Shown here: positions 1 to 8,195 of the stretch, one piece after another
Layout: each line of letters begins with the position of its first letter
How positions within the stretch are numbered: the first letter of the stretch is position 1
Position numbers and translations under genes: made by a program
Assembly: GCF_000378625.1 (NCBI RefSeq)
Contig: NZ_KB905160.1
Span: 662,952-726,951, forward strand
Length of the DNA stretch: 64,000 nt
Origin: Colwellia piezophila ATCC BAA-637
GTDB lineage: Bacteria > Pseudomonadota > Gammaproteobacteria > Enterobacterales > Alteromonadaceae
Direction of reading: 5' to 3'
The notes under the pieces: model-generated
The model's database searches: none
The model's input: only the letters and a program-made list of their open reading frames with translations
Told to the model about the DNA's origin: nothing

Positions 1-1
1 T

Positions 2-1321
2 TACGACTATGACTTTGATGAAGCGTTAACTCGGGTAACCAATTTCTTCGATTACATGGTTACTGATCCTTTGGGTGGAGTCACTCCGGGCAGAGATAGC
101 GAAGGCACAGTATTAGAAGAAACTAACAGTGCCTATGTACAAGCGGCATTTACCTTTGAAGTTGTCGACATGTATGTTGATGTCAACCTTGGTCTGCGCT
201 ATGAAGAAACTGAAGTTACTAGTAGTGTGCAACAAACTGTTGAAGACCGAATTGTTTGGTTAAGTGTTACTGAGTGGGCTTTACAAAATAAACCAGGCGA
301 TCACAATTTATTAGATACTTATGGTGAATACAGTATGTTTTTACCAAGTCTCGATATCAAAGTGGAACTGGTTGAAGATGTTATTGCCCGCGCTTCTTTT
401 GGTAAAACCATGTCAAGAGCGCCGCTTGGAAGTCTAGCAGGGGTAAGGTCGTTATCACCTAACCCAAAAATTGGTGCTAGAACGGGTAGTTCAGGCAATA
501 CTAATTTACAACCTTATAGTTCAGTGAATATCGATCTTTCCCTTGAATATTATTATGCCGAAGGTAGTTATATTTCATTAGGCTATTTTAAAAAGGATGT
601 CGATGATTGGATTGAATCTTCTATAAGTTCAGTAACTGTGGCTGGGTTAAATGACCCGTATTTTGGTCCTAGAGCTGAACAAGCGCGAACGGAACTCGCT
701 GCAGCGGGTATTGAAGCAACAGACCAAGCAATATTTGACCGTATTGTTGCTAATGGCGGTGCTACCTTAAATGAACAAACAGGTAGTTATAACATTATTC
801 AAAATGGTGATGACCCGACACTTGAGTGGCAAGTAAATCAGCCCGTCAATGCTGGCAAACGTGCCGTTGATGGTTTTGAATTTGCTATTCAACATTTATT
901 TGGTGAGTCTGGTTTTGGTGCTGCTTTCAATGCCACTCATGTTACCGGTGATGTAGAGTTTGATCCAACCAGCCATGAAGGACAAGCAGTGCTACCGGGT
1001 TTAAGTGATGCCGCTAACTTCCAGTTTTTCTATGAGAAATATGGTTTTTCAGCAAAACTTACCTATAACTGGCGTGACTCTTACCTTATTGGTGTCGGGC
1101 AAGATCAAGGCTCCGCAGAAGCTCCTCCACAGTTTTCTAAAGAATACTCAAGTGTTGATGCCAGTATTAACTATGACATTAATGAGCAATTCACCGTATT
1201 CATTGAAGGGGTTAACTTAACTAACTCTACTGAAGAAGTTTATGGCCGTTATGAAGAGCAATTTTTACGCGCTAGCCAATATGGCACTCGCTATGCAATT
1301 GGTGCTCGCTACAGTTTCTAA
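2..1321 (+). CDS. TonB-dependent receptor, C-terminal part (5' end outside window)
   Basis: This is the C-terminal 439 residues of an outer-membrane TonB-dependent receptor. The frame is open from base 2, and the first in-window ATG at 56 is internal, so the gene starts upstream. The visible part is all beta-barrel, with alternating aromatic strands such as SLEYYYAEGSYISLGYF. It ends with the typical outer-membrane signature GARYSF, whose terminal Phe is recognised by the Bam machinery. It closely resembles the C-terminus of the second receptor in this window (9997-13023), for example in the HLFGESGFG segment, so both belong to the large proteobacterial receptor family used for oligosaccharide import. 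The substrate cannot be read from the barrel. A rho-independent terminator follows directly. Family confidence is high; specificity is unknown. Confidence 0.93.
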   Translation, partial: YDYDFDEALTRVTNFFDYMVTDPLGGVTPGRDSEGTVLEETNSAYVQAAFTFEVVDMYVDVNLGLRYEETEVTSSVQQTVEDRIVWLSVTEWALQNKPGDHNLLDTYGEYSMFLPSLDIKVELVEDVIARASFGKTMSRAPLGSLAGVRSLSPNPKIGARTGSSGNTNLQPYSSVNIDLSLEYYYAEGSYISLGYFKKDVDDWIESSISSVTVAGLNDPYFGPRAEQARTELAAAGIEATDQAIFDRIVANGGATLNEQTGSYNIIQNGDDPTLEWQVNQPVNAGKRAVDGFEFAIQHLFGESGFGAAFNATHVTGDVEFDPTSHEGQAVLPGLSDAANFQFFYEKYGFSAKLTYNWRDSYLIGVGQDQGSAEAPPQFSKEYSSVDASINYDINEQFTVFIEGVNLTNSTEEVYGRYEEQFLRASQYGTRYAIGARYSF

Positions 1322-1338
1322 TAGTAAGTAGTCTGTAG

Positions 1339-1376
1339 AAAAAAACCACTCAATTGATTTGAGTGGTTTTTTATTG
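1339..1376 (+). terminator. Rho-independent terminator of the first TonB receptor gene
   Basis: An A-rich flank and the stem AACCACTCAA / TTGAGTGGTT close on a short TTGA-type loop and are followed by a run of T. The hairpin lies 18 bases after the receptor stop codon and would terminate rightward transcription. Confidence 0.85.
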
Positions 1377-1434
1377 GGCGTAACTTTTACCCCAGGTTTT
1401 AGAATAACTAGGTAACCTCAACTCAGGATAATGA

Positions 1435-1743
1435 AGTGTAAGCTCATTTTTCTTCTCTATATCCATTAATAAATCAAGAATATCAGTTACATCGATAGAG
1501 TGACTAAAACAATGTACCAAACCAAACCAAACCAAACCAAACCAAACCAAACCAAACTTTATGTTCACCTTTTTGATTATGTTCAATCGCAGTGCTCAGC
1601 TATTTAGCTAGATGAGACGGCTCTTTATATTGAATTGGCATACATTTAAGTGCGAAGAGGTATTGCAAATGAGTCTAAAGAGCTCAAGAATTTAGAGTGA
1701 TTTACTGACCCATAAGCTATATTTTCTAGCGCCATACTAAAAC
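1435..1743 (-). pseudogene. Decayed paralogue of the HEPN-like gene at 3288-3842
   Basis: Read leftwards, this stretch aligns base by base with the middle and 3' part of the intact gene at 3288-3842. Shared blocks include the segment encoding DLLMDIE, the stretch 'ttcacctttttgat' and the stretch 'ctcataagc'. The first 70 or so codons are missing, internal stops and small deletions break the frame, and the 3' end is replaced by unrelated codons. The intact copy reads 'ggtttaccaaacaag' where this one carries eight perfect copies of ACCAA (1516-1555). A 71-codon open frame across the repeat is an accident of this decay and is not called as a gene. Confidence 0.75.
1516..1555. repeat. Pentanucleotide microsatellite (ACCAA)8
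   Basis: Eight perfect head-to-tail copies of ACCAA lie inside the HEPN-like pseudogene. The corresponding position of the intact paralogue contains the single seed 'taccaaac', so the tract probably grew by replication slippage after the copy lost function. Because the unit is 5 bp, any change in copy number shifts the frame. Confidence 0.95.
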
Positions 1744-1859
1744 TTTAGTCGCTAAAATTATCTACAATTCAATTAAAGTTACTTCTGTAATTTTGGTTTT
1801 TTATTTATGGCTTGGGCTTAACAGATAGAGCCTTTGGTGGACATTATTCATATCAGTAA

Positions 1860-3056
1860 TTATCCAGAGGTGTTTCTCGTGTCAAAAGGAAATTTCAAAA
1901 TAAACTGTGCGCCATTCTCTAAGTCACTAACACAATCAATAGTACCTTTTAATGACTGAGTCACCAGATTGAAAACAATATGCAGACCTAAACCACTACT
2001 GCCTTTTGCACGCCTAGTGGTGAAAAACGGTTCAAATATCTTGTCTTGGTCTTCTTCTTTTATGCCACTACCCGAGTCATTATAATTTAATAGCAGGAAT
2101 TGCTCTGTCTTGGTAATTACAATATTAATATTTCTTTCGTTGGTATTTTCAAAGCCATGGATTATAGAGTTCATCACTAAATTAGTAATGATTTGTGTTA
2201 AAACGCCGGGGTCTCCCCAAAGCGTTATATCGTCAGCACAACTTAAAGATAAGGTGCATTGCTTCTTTTTTAATATCGATTGTAGACTAGTAAGTATATT
2301 ATCAATATATTGTTTTACCTTATATAAACGGAGATTCTTGCTGGACTGATCAACAGCAACCAATTTGAAATTGTTGACCAAATCAGCTGAACGCTGCAAA
2401 TTAACATTAATTAAATTGGTGCTAATCTTTGCTTTTTCGATGTATCGGCTGAATTCTGTACGGGATATCTGGTTGAGGATAAAGTGTTCGGCAAGTTTAT
2501 CGGTGGTTTCCATTAAGTGTGAAACAGCGGTTATAGATATACCTAAGGGGGTATTAATTTCATGTGCTACGCCAGCGACTAAGCCTCCAAGAGAAGCCAT
2601 TTTCTCAGATTCAATCAGTGATAGTTGTGCAAGGTTTAACTTATCTAGCGAGTCTTGCAATGCTAGGTTCTTTTTCTCTAACATTGCAGGGCTAGGCAAG
2701 CTAAGAAAAAAAGGTAAAACAAACCATATAACAATACCCGTGGCCACTGAGGCTAGCGCAGTTATTGCTTTAACAATTGCTGAAATACCATAGATTGGCT
2801 CCCATATAACAATGGCACTGACCAAATGAGAAGTACCACAAGCAAGAAAGATAACTGAACCAGCTAATATAAAGAACCAAGGATAAGGTAAGTCTTTACG
2901 CTTGTTGACAAAAATAACAACCGCGGCGGTAATAGAGAAATAGGCAAGAGCGGTTAATACATCCGAAATAACCGATGTCCAAAGTATATCGGCTTGCCAT
3001 AAGTAACACATACCATGCGGCATAAAATCATTGTTGGTAAAAAACGAAGAAGTCAT
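1860..3056 (-). CDS. Orphan sensor histidine kinase with ethylene-receptor-type membrane domain
   Basis: A 398-residue membrane sensor kinase. Residues 20-115 form three membrane helices that match the ethylene-binding domain of plant ETR1 and cyanobacterial homologues: SDVLTALAYFS supplies the conserved Asp32 and Tyr39, and ACGTSHL supplies the Cu(I)-ligand pair Cys73/His77. A coiled linker (about 123-150) leads to the HisKA H-box with phospho-acceptor His165 (GVAHEINTP). The ATPase domain has an N-box (TNLVMNSIIHG), a G1 box (NDSGSGI), an F box (FEPFFTT) and a G2 box (GSSGLGLHIV). There is no receiver domain and no response-regulator gene alongside, so it is an orphan kinase. Metal and ligand binding are inferred from conserved ligands; many bacterial proteins share this domain and few have been tested. 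An AT-rich intergenic region precedes it. Confidence 0.9.
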   Translation of the reverse strand: MTSSFFTNNDFMPHGMCYLWQADILWTSVISDVLTALAYFSITAAVVIFVNKRKDLPYPWFFILAGSVIFLACGTSHLVSAIVIWEPIYGISAIVKAITALASVATGIVIWFVLPFFLSLPSPAMLEKKNLALQDSLDKLNLAQLSLIESEKMASLGGLVAGVAHEINTPLGISITAVSHLMETTDKLAEHFILNQISRTEFSRYIEKAKISTNLINVNLQRSADLVNNFKLVAVDQSSKNLRLYKVKQYIDNILTSLQSILKKKQCTLSLSCADDITLWGDPGVLTQIITNLVMNSIIHGFENTNERNINIVITKTEQFLLLNYNDSGSGIKEEDQDKIFEPFFTTRRAKGSSGLGLHIVFNLVTQSLKGTIDCVSDLENGAQFILKFPFDTRNTSG

Positions 3057-3287
3057 GGTAAAACCTATATCCTACTTAATTAGTTATGCCTTTAATTCAT
3101 ATTAGTAGATAAAAGGGAAAAATATTTTTTTGTGTGCTTGAGAAAGTGTACTAATGGAAAAATGCCATGTTCAGTGTACTAGGGCAATAGAATAGTAGCA
3201 GTACCGCTGCAAAGTTAGTAATTAGGGTTTGATTTTTAGATCATCCATGCTTGGATGATAGGACTATATAGGGAATATTCTCCTAAG

Positions 3288-3842
3288 TTAAACAGATGAC
3301 TCTAAAGATAAGATGATTTTTTGCTCAATATCCATCAACAAATCAAGCAAGTCTGCCACACCGATAAAGTGACCAAAACAAGGTTTACCAAACAAGACGT
3401 TCTTTTCACCTTTTTGATGATGTTCAATCACAGCGCCTCGCCATTTAGCGGGATGAGCAGGCTCTTTATGGTTGAATTGGAAATTATTTAAGTGGGAGGA
3501 GGCATTTCGGATATGGCGAAAGAACTCAAAGACTTCAGAGCGGTCATTATACTGTTTTACCGACTCATAAGCCGTATTGGCTAACATCATACAACATGAA
3601 GCAATATGTTTACTTTTGTTGATTTCACCTTTGAGTGCTTGCTCCCTGAGTTGAAATGGCGCTAAGTGTTTTGCTTGAGAATAAGCGCCGGGGAATGAGA
3701 TGAGTTGATTGGCTTTTTTGTATATCTCAACGTCGGGTTCAAAAATAACCGGGCAGCCACATAATGAGATTGAAAAACTTGAAACAAGATCATAAAAAAA
3801 TAAATTTTGGTTAAATTCATGGGATTGAACTTCTGCTTTCAT
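3288..3842 (-). CDS. HEPN-like protein, 184 aa, function unknown
   Basis: A soluble, probably all-helical protein without signal peptide. Near residue 110 it carries RHIRNASSHLNN, which fits the R-x4-6-H signature of HEPN ribonuclease domains. A downstream block (AKWRGAVIE, then DLLDLLMDIE) resembles small plasmid- and chromosome-borne HEPN families such as HEPN_pEK499_p136. HEPN proteins often act as RNases in toxin-antitoxin or defence settings, but no antitoxin-like partner lies next to it, so that role is not supported here. A decayed second copy lies 1.5 kb away at 1435-1743. An AGGAT ribosome-binding site precedes the ATG, and a 14-bp tandem repeat lies just upstream. The HEPN assignment is tentative. 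Confidence 0.6.
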   Translation of the reverse strand: MKAEVQSHEFNQNLFFYDLVSSFSISLCGCPVIFEPDVEIYKKANQLISFPGAYSQAKHLAPFQLREQALKGEINKSKHIASCCMMLANTAYESVKQYNDRSEVFEFFRHIRNASSHLNNFQFNHKEPAHPAKWRGAVIEHHQKGEKNVLFGKPCFGHFIGVADLLDLLMDIEQKIILSLESSV

Positions 3843-3866
3843 CTTTTATCCTGAAAAACTTACTTC

Positions 3867-3916
3867 TGTGAGTTGTTTTATGTGAGTTGTTTTATGTGAG
3901 TTGTTTTATGTGAGTT
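3867..3916. repeat. 14-bp tandem repeat, 3.6 copies
   Basis: The unit TGTGAGTTGTTTTA repeats three times exactly and then partly, directly upstream of the HEPN-like gene start at 3842. It may lie in the promoter or 5' leader of that gene. Confidence 0.9.
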
Positions 3917-3965
3917 ACTTACGTAGTTAACTAATAGCGATGTTAACAGATCACGTTGTTAAACA

Positions 3966-4763
3966 TTACTCAATAGTGTCGACAATATGCAAGCTTATAT
4001 TACGAAAGGTATCAACCCAGTAAAGTTTTTTGTTGTTTGCTAGGTAGTTGAGCAAGGTGGCATGAGCTTGCGAAGTGATACTTAAGTAGTCGCCGCCAAT
4101 ACCATGAAAAGTAAAGTTAACCATGGTGCCATGGCTTTTTGCCTCTTTAACTAAAGAAATTAATTGCTCTCCGGTGAGATTTTCCGCAGAGATAACGCCA
4201 ACGCTTTTAATATCAATACTTTTCATGTTGGTTGGAATGCCTGCTACTTTACTTTTAACACCAATAAAAAGTGCTGCAATCGCATTCAGGTAATTCTCAC
4301 CACTGGCTAAGGTGTCAGTACAGGGAAGGGTGAAAGTTCTTATGGTTTGATTATCGAGCTGTCTTAATATGTCGTTAGCTGTGGTCACTTCAGCAACGAG
4401 ATCAGCTACCGTTTTATTGTCTAAATCATTATTAGGATCTACCCAATCTCTATTGGGCAAGGAGCCTCGACATGCATGATGAATAGTATGATTGCCTAAC
4501 TCATGACCATGTTTCGCAATGGCTTGCCACTCTTGTTTTCTCGCTTTAAAAGCCGGGGAGGCAAGGGTTAAGTAAAAACTGCCCTTAAAACCATATTTAT
4601 CAAGGGCAGGAATGGCGTTATCAAGCTGGCTGTGCAGCGCATCGTCATAAGACAAACTAACGGCAGCTAAGGCATTATCTGGCCAAGAGTATGGCTCCTC
4701 TGCTGACACAACCATAGCGGGCCAGCAAAGAGCGATTAAACCGCTAGTAAGGGCTAACTTCAC
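3966..4763 (-). CDS. Secreted polysaccharide deacetylase family protein (CE4 / NodB fold)
   Basis: A 265-residue exported protein. A signal peptide occupies about residues 1-21, ending near VVSAEE. The mature part has the NodB-fold landmarks: motif 1 SLSYDDAL, which supplies the catalytic-base and metal Asp pair, and motif 2 HELGNHTIHH, which supplies two metal-binding His. A later FTFHGIGG may supply the catalytic His. CE4 enzymes remove N- or O-acetyl groups from chitin, peptidoglycan, xylan and similar glycans with a divalent metal; the substrate is not readable here. It is the last gene of the leftward arm of the carbohydrate locus and starts 2 bases after the halogenase-like stop, so the two are probably co-transcribed. 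Confidence 0.85.
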   Translation of the reverse strand: MKLALTSGLIALCWPAMVVSAEEPYSWPDNALAAVSLSYDDALHSQLDNAIPALDKYGFKGSFYLTLASPAFKARKQEWQAIAKHGHELGNHTIHHACRGSLPNRDWVDPNNDLDNKTVADLVAEVTTANDILRQLDNQTIRTFTLPCTDTLASGENYLNAIAALFIGVKSKVAGIPTNMKSIDIKSVGVISAENLTGEQLISLVKEAKSHGTMVNFTFHGIGGDYLSITSQAHATLLNYLANNKKLYWVDTFRNISLHIVDTIE

Positions 4764-4765
4764 TG

Positions 4766-6244
4766 TTATGCCTTACAAAACCTATCAATGAAAGCATCAT
4801 GAGGCAGTAACTGCTTAACCGTGTTATCAATATTGGCTTTGATGTGGTCAAGAAAACGCTTTAATTCTTCATCACTCATATTATCGACAATAGGATGATA
4901 ACTTTCTGGCAGTAAGCCTTGGCCAATCATTACTTGCATCCATGAGTCGTCAAAGAGCTCATTATTTTTTCTAAATACTCGGCCTGTTTCTTTGAACAAC
5001 TTAAGTCGATGGGCTAAGGCATCAGGAATTGGCATATTACGACAGTGGCGCCAAAACTCAGTATCCTTTCGATTGGTGACACTATAATGCAAAATGATAA
5101 AGTCTCGGGTGGTGGCGGTATCAAACTTAGTTTGTAAGTTAAACTCATCAATATCACTTTGTACTATGCCATCTTGAGGAAACATTCTTAATAAACGTAT
5201 GATAGATTGCTGAATAAGGTGGATACTGGTTGACTCTAACGGCTCTAAGAAACCACTAGATAAACCCACCGCAACACAGTTTTTATTCCAGTGCTTTCTA
5301 CGTGTGCCAGTACGATATTTGATCACTCTTGGCTCGGTTATCTTTTCGCCGACTAAGTTTTTTTCCAATACGGCTAACGCTTGTTCATCAGAGACATATT
5401 TACTGCAATAGACCATGCCATTACCGACTCTATTTTGCAGTGGAATACGCCATTGCCAGCCAAAATCATGGGCAATTGAGCGAGTATAAGGTTTAGGTGC
5501 TTCTGTTGATTTTGTTTGCACGGCAATGGCCGAGTCACAAGGCAACCAGTGAGACCAGTCTTCAAAGCCGGTATGTAATGCCCCTTCAATCAACAACGCG
5601 CGCTGTCCGGTACAATCTAGGAATAAGTCGCCTTCGATGACCAAACCAGACTCAAGGGTAAGAGAACTAATATTACCAGACTCTTGGTCCATATTAACCT
5701 GGTTTATTTTTCCTTCAATGCGTTTAGTACCGTGCTCTTCACTCATTTTTCGCAAGAATTTACCATAACGTGTCGCGTCAATATGATAGGCGTAGTTAAG
5801 GCCGTTGTTCGGTAGATGAGTAAATTTTTCGTTTGATGCGGTCACTTTTTCTAAACAATAGTCACCAAAATCGGAAGCGATGCCTTTTTGTCTGCCTTTA
5901 GACCAAAAATGTTGAAAGCCAGCCGCCCAGCAATCTTTACCGGTAACACCAAAAGCGTGTAAATAATCTTCGTTAACATCACGCCAACCCTCAAAACTGA
6001 TGCCTAATTTAAAGGTACCATGGGTTGCTTTTAGGAACTCTGCCTCATTAATATTGAGCAGTTGATGAAAGTATTGCAGCGTAGGGATGGTTGCTTCCCC
6101 CACACCGATAGTCGCTATGTCATCAGATTCAACCAGGGTGATATCTAAGTTTTTACCCAACAATTTTGAGATTGCCGCTGCAGCCATCCAACCAGCGGTT
6201 CCGCCACCAGCAATGACAACCTTTTGTATTTTATTTGTTTTCAT
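4766..6244 (-). CDS. Tryptophan-halogenase-like flavoprotein 1
   Basis: A 492-residue member of the flavin-dependent tryptophan halogenase superfamily. The N-terminal FAD-binding motif GGGTAGW lies at residues 13-19. A Lys falls at residue 79 within GTFKLGISF, the exact number of the catalytic Lys79 of PrnA. The WxWxIP motif is intact as WQWRIP, and GFLEPLEST carries the Glu that helps position HOCl in characterised halogenases. I chose the ATG at 6244 over the in-frame ATG at 6295 because an AGAAGG ribosome-binding site stands before it and the FAD motif then sits at the usual distance. In receptor loci such as this one the natural substrate is unknown. It may act on a scavenged aromatic group or a surface molecule rather than make an antibiotic. 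Confidence 0.88.
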   Translation of the reverse strand: MKTNKIQKVVIAGGGTAGWMAAAAISKLLGKNLDITLVESDDIATIGVGEATIPTLQYFHQLLNINEAEFLKATHGTFKLGISFEGWRDVNEDYLHAFGVTGKDCWAAGFQHFWSKGRQKGIASDFGDYCLEKVTASNEKFTHLPNNGLNYAYHIDATRYGKFLRKMSEEHGTKRIEGKINQVNMDQESGNISSLTLESGLVIEGDLFLDCTGQRALLIEGALHTGFEDWSHWLPCDSAIAVQTKSTEAPKPYTRSIAHDFGWQWRIPLQNRVGNGMVYCSKYVSDEQALAVLEKNLVGEKITEPRVIKYRTGTRRKHWNKNCVAVGLSSGFLEPLESTSIHLIQQSIIRLLRMFPQDGIVQSDIDEFNLQTKFDTATTRDFIILHYSVTNRKDTEFWRHCRNMPIPDALAHRLKLFKETGRVFRKNNELFDDSWMQVMIGQGLLPESYHPIVDNMSDEELKRFLDHIKANIDNTVKQLLPHDAFIDRFCKA

Positions 6245-6296
6245 TGGAATATTACCTTCTTCATAATATGTGCGGACAAAATTAGTGCTAGCCAAA

Positions 6297-7301
6297 TTAT
6301 CGGTTTAGCTTGTTAAGTAACATAGACCTAATCTGTCGAGATGATTTATCACTTTGTGGGTTTAGCACACCAAGCTGCTCTGTTGGAATATAAGATAAAG
6401 CATTTGCATCATCATTAAAAATATAATGCTGAAACATTTCAGACCAGGCCTTTTTTTGCTCTGCTGGCAAGCTTTTAATATTTAATAATGCATGCATCAA
6501 TGCATCCATGGGTGCGCCCATCTGTGCGTTTGATGTTTGCCACCAGTAGTTTATTAACAGGTTGAATTTGCTTAATGCTTCAACATGATGCCACCACATA
6601 CTCGGTAAAAATAACGCATCGCCAGGTGATAATTCAGCGACTAAACCATGCTCAATGGCATTTTTAAATTTTGGGAAACGCTCAAAGTCGGGTTGATGAA
6701 AATCGACTAAACTGATTGCTTGGCCAGCGGGTGTAAAATCGAGTGGCCCTATATATAAATTTGATAATTGCGCTGGTGGAAATAGGGTGAAACGTCTTTT
6801 TCCGGCAACACAACAGGCAATATTACTTGGCGTATCATGATGAGCAGCAATCCGACTTTCATTACCAAGCCAAAGACTCACTAAGGGAGTATGTTGAGTT
6901 AGCGCGGCTAAATCGTTATCTACTCGAAAGCCGGGTAATAATTTATCAACCTGGGTTGAGCCAACGTATAGTGAATCCGATTTAGCGCTATCTTGTGTGG
7001 CTAACAGTTGCGCTAAAACGTCATCAAACTGTGCGGCTTGTTTGGTGAAGTTAAAGCCTGAAAAGTCTTCATTATAAAACAAGCGACCGTTATGTTTATC
7101 ATCACTTACCCCCATACCGACCGTCAACCCCTGATAATATTGCTTAAGGTATGTTGAAACTTGTTCAGCAGATTCATTGGCTGCTTGCACAATAGGCCAG
7201 CTATCAACGAGTCCTTTTAATATTATTGGCTCATTTGACGTCAGCACATCCGACGGAATGTTTGTCGGTGTGCAAGCCGTTATTTGTTTGACCTTAGCCA
7301 T
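6297..7301 (-). CDS. JmjC/cupin_8-like Fe(II)/2-oxoglutarate oxygenase-type protein
   Basis: A 334-residue cytoplasmic protein of the cupin_8 (JmjC-like, FIH-related) family. LKGLVDSWPIV near residue 30 is the usual opening of the fold. HHDTPSNIACCVAGKRRF (about residues 154-171) supplies the HxD metal ligands followed by the conserved K-R-F block, and DALFLPSMWWHHVEAL (about 230) supplies the distal His. Such proteins are routinely found beside tryptophan-halogenase-like and SapC-like genes in TonB-receptor clusters, where they are sometimes called Pass1-like. Their reaction in this setting is not known. It lies between the SapC-like gene and halogenase 1 in the same direction with small gaps, so an operon is likely. 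Confidence 0.85.
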   Translation of the reverse strand: MAKVKQITACTPTNIPSDVLTSNEPIILKGLVDSWPIVQAANESAEQVSTYLKQYYQGLTVGMGVSDDKHNGRLFYNEDFSGFNFTKQAAQFDDVLAQLLATQDSAKSDSLYVGSTQVDKLLPGFRVDNDLAALTQHTPLVSLWLGNESRIAAHHDTPSNIACCVAGKRRFTLFPPAQLSNLYIGPLDFTPAGQAISLVDFHQPDFERFPKFKNAIEHGLVAELSPGDALFLPSMWWHHVEALSKFNLLINYWWQTSNAQMGAPMDALMHALLNIKSLPAEQKKAWSEMFQHYIFNDDANALSYIPTEQLGVLNPQSDKSSRQIRSMLLNKLNR

Positions 7302-7364
7302 GTCGGTAAATATGTCAGTGATAATAATTGTCCCGGTAACTTTAACGCTTTATGTTCAGTGCTA

Positions 7365-8114
7365 TTAAGCTGAAAGCTGCTCTTTGTCGCTAGCTGTGAG
7401 TGTATCCTTAAGCTTAATTAACGCGTTAATGTTTTCATGTGAAGCAATCACCATATAAATTAACTTAAGCAAACCTGATTTATTAAGTTTTTCTAGCTCA
7501 TTTCCTTTGAGGTTCATCAGCTTATCTTCATTGATAGTATAAAAACCAGATAGGCGATTGTTTGAGCCATTGCTGAGTTGAATATCTAAGTTGAATGATT
7601 CAAATAAATCTAACTCAGTTAGGGTATCCATAAAAAGTTTTGTTGAGAGTTTACTTTCATGAATCGCTTTGAGTGTTGCACTGATCCTATTGATATATTC
7701 ACTGTTTCCGCCTTGCGGCAAAAAGATATCAGTACCTTGCTCTTTGCTCACTCTTGGGTTGTCTAAATCAAGGTGAATAACCGTATTTTCTACGGTTTCA
7801 CCATTTTCGACTCTTGATTGCTGACCAATTAAAAACGGCTCTCTCTCAATCATTAATGGGATATAACTAGCGTGCCATTGCTCATTTCTCAAAAAGAGGT
7901 TTTCGTTTTCTTCAAAACCCAAAAGGGCTAAAGCGGTATATGAATTACTGGCGGTATCTTTGTGAAAGAAAATTGGGTAATCGGCTTGTAGCTGCTTAAA
8001 TTCAAAAGGATAAACAACGCTATACATAATGTTGTTACCGTACTTTTCAGATTTGTCGGTAATAATTTTTAGATCTTGATGATCAAGGTTATTTAATAAT
8101 ACGTGATTAGCCAT
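7365..8114 (-). CDS. SapC-family protein
   Basis: A 249-residue protein matching the SapC-like family (PF07277) by overall pattern. It has an N-terminal MYSVVYPFEFKQLQADYPIFF segment, the LGFEENENLFL block and a central YIPLMIEREPF. The family takes its name from a Campylobacter S-layer locus, but in Alteromonadales, Xanthomonas and Caulobacter these genes accompany TonB receptors and halogenase-like genes. No signal peptide or membrane helix is visible, so it appears cytoplasmic. Function in glycan uptake is unproven. It sits between the second halogenase and the cupin gene. Confidence 0.83.
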   Translation of the reverse strand: MANHVLLNNLDHQDLKIITDKSEKYGNNIMYSVVYPFEFKQLQADYPIFFHKDTASNSYTALALLGFEENENLFLRNEQWHASYIPLMIEREPFLIGQQSRVENGETVENTVIHLDLDNPRVSKEQGTDIFLPQGGNSEYINRISATLKAIHESKLSTKLFMDTLTELDLFESFNLDIQLSNGSNNRLSGFYTINEDKLMNLKGNELEKLNKSGLLKLIYMVIASHENINALIKLKDTLTASDKEQLSA

Positions 8115-8195
8115 GATAGCTCCGACTGTTAGTTAAAAAAAATTAAAAAATTAATGGAAATTGCTTACTAGCGAATTAGTTACTTAACTACTTGC

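Noticed and set aside
1371..1586. 71-codon leftward frame across the ACCAA tract
   Set aside because: Aligned with the intact HEPN-like gene, it is a decayed fragment. Its repetitive N-terminus comes only from the microsatellite.
2365..2793. 142-codon rightward frame inside the histidine kinase gene
   Set aside because: It is antisense to a gene with complete kinase motifs and shows no ribosome-binding site or recognisable domain.
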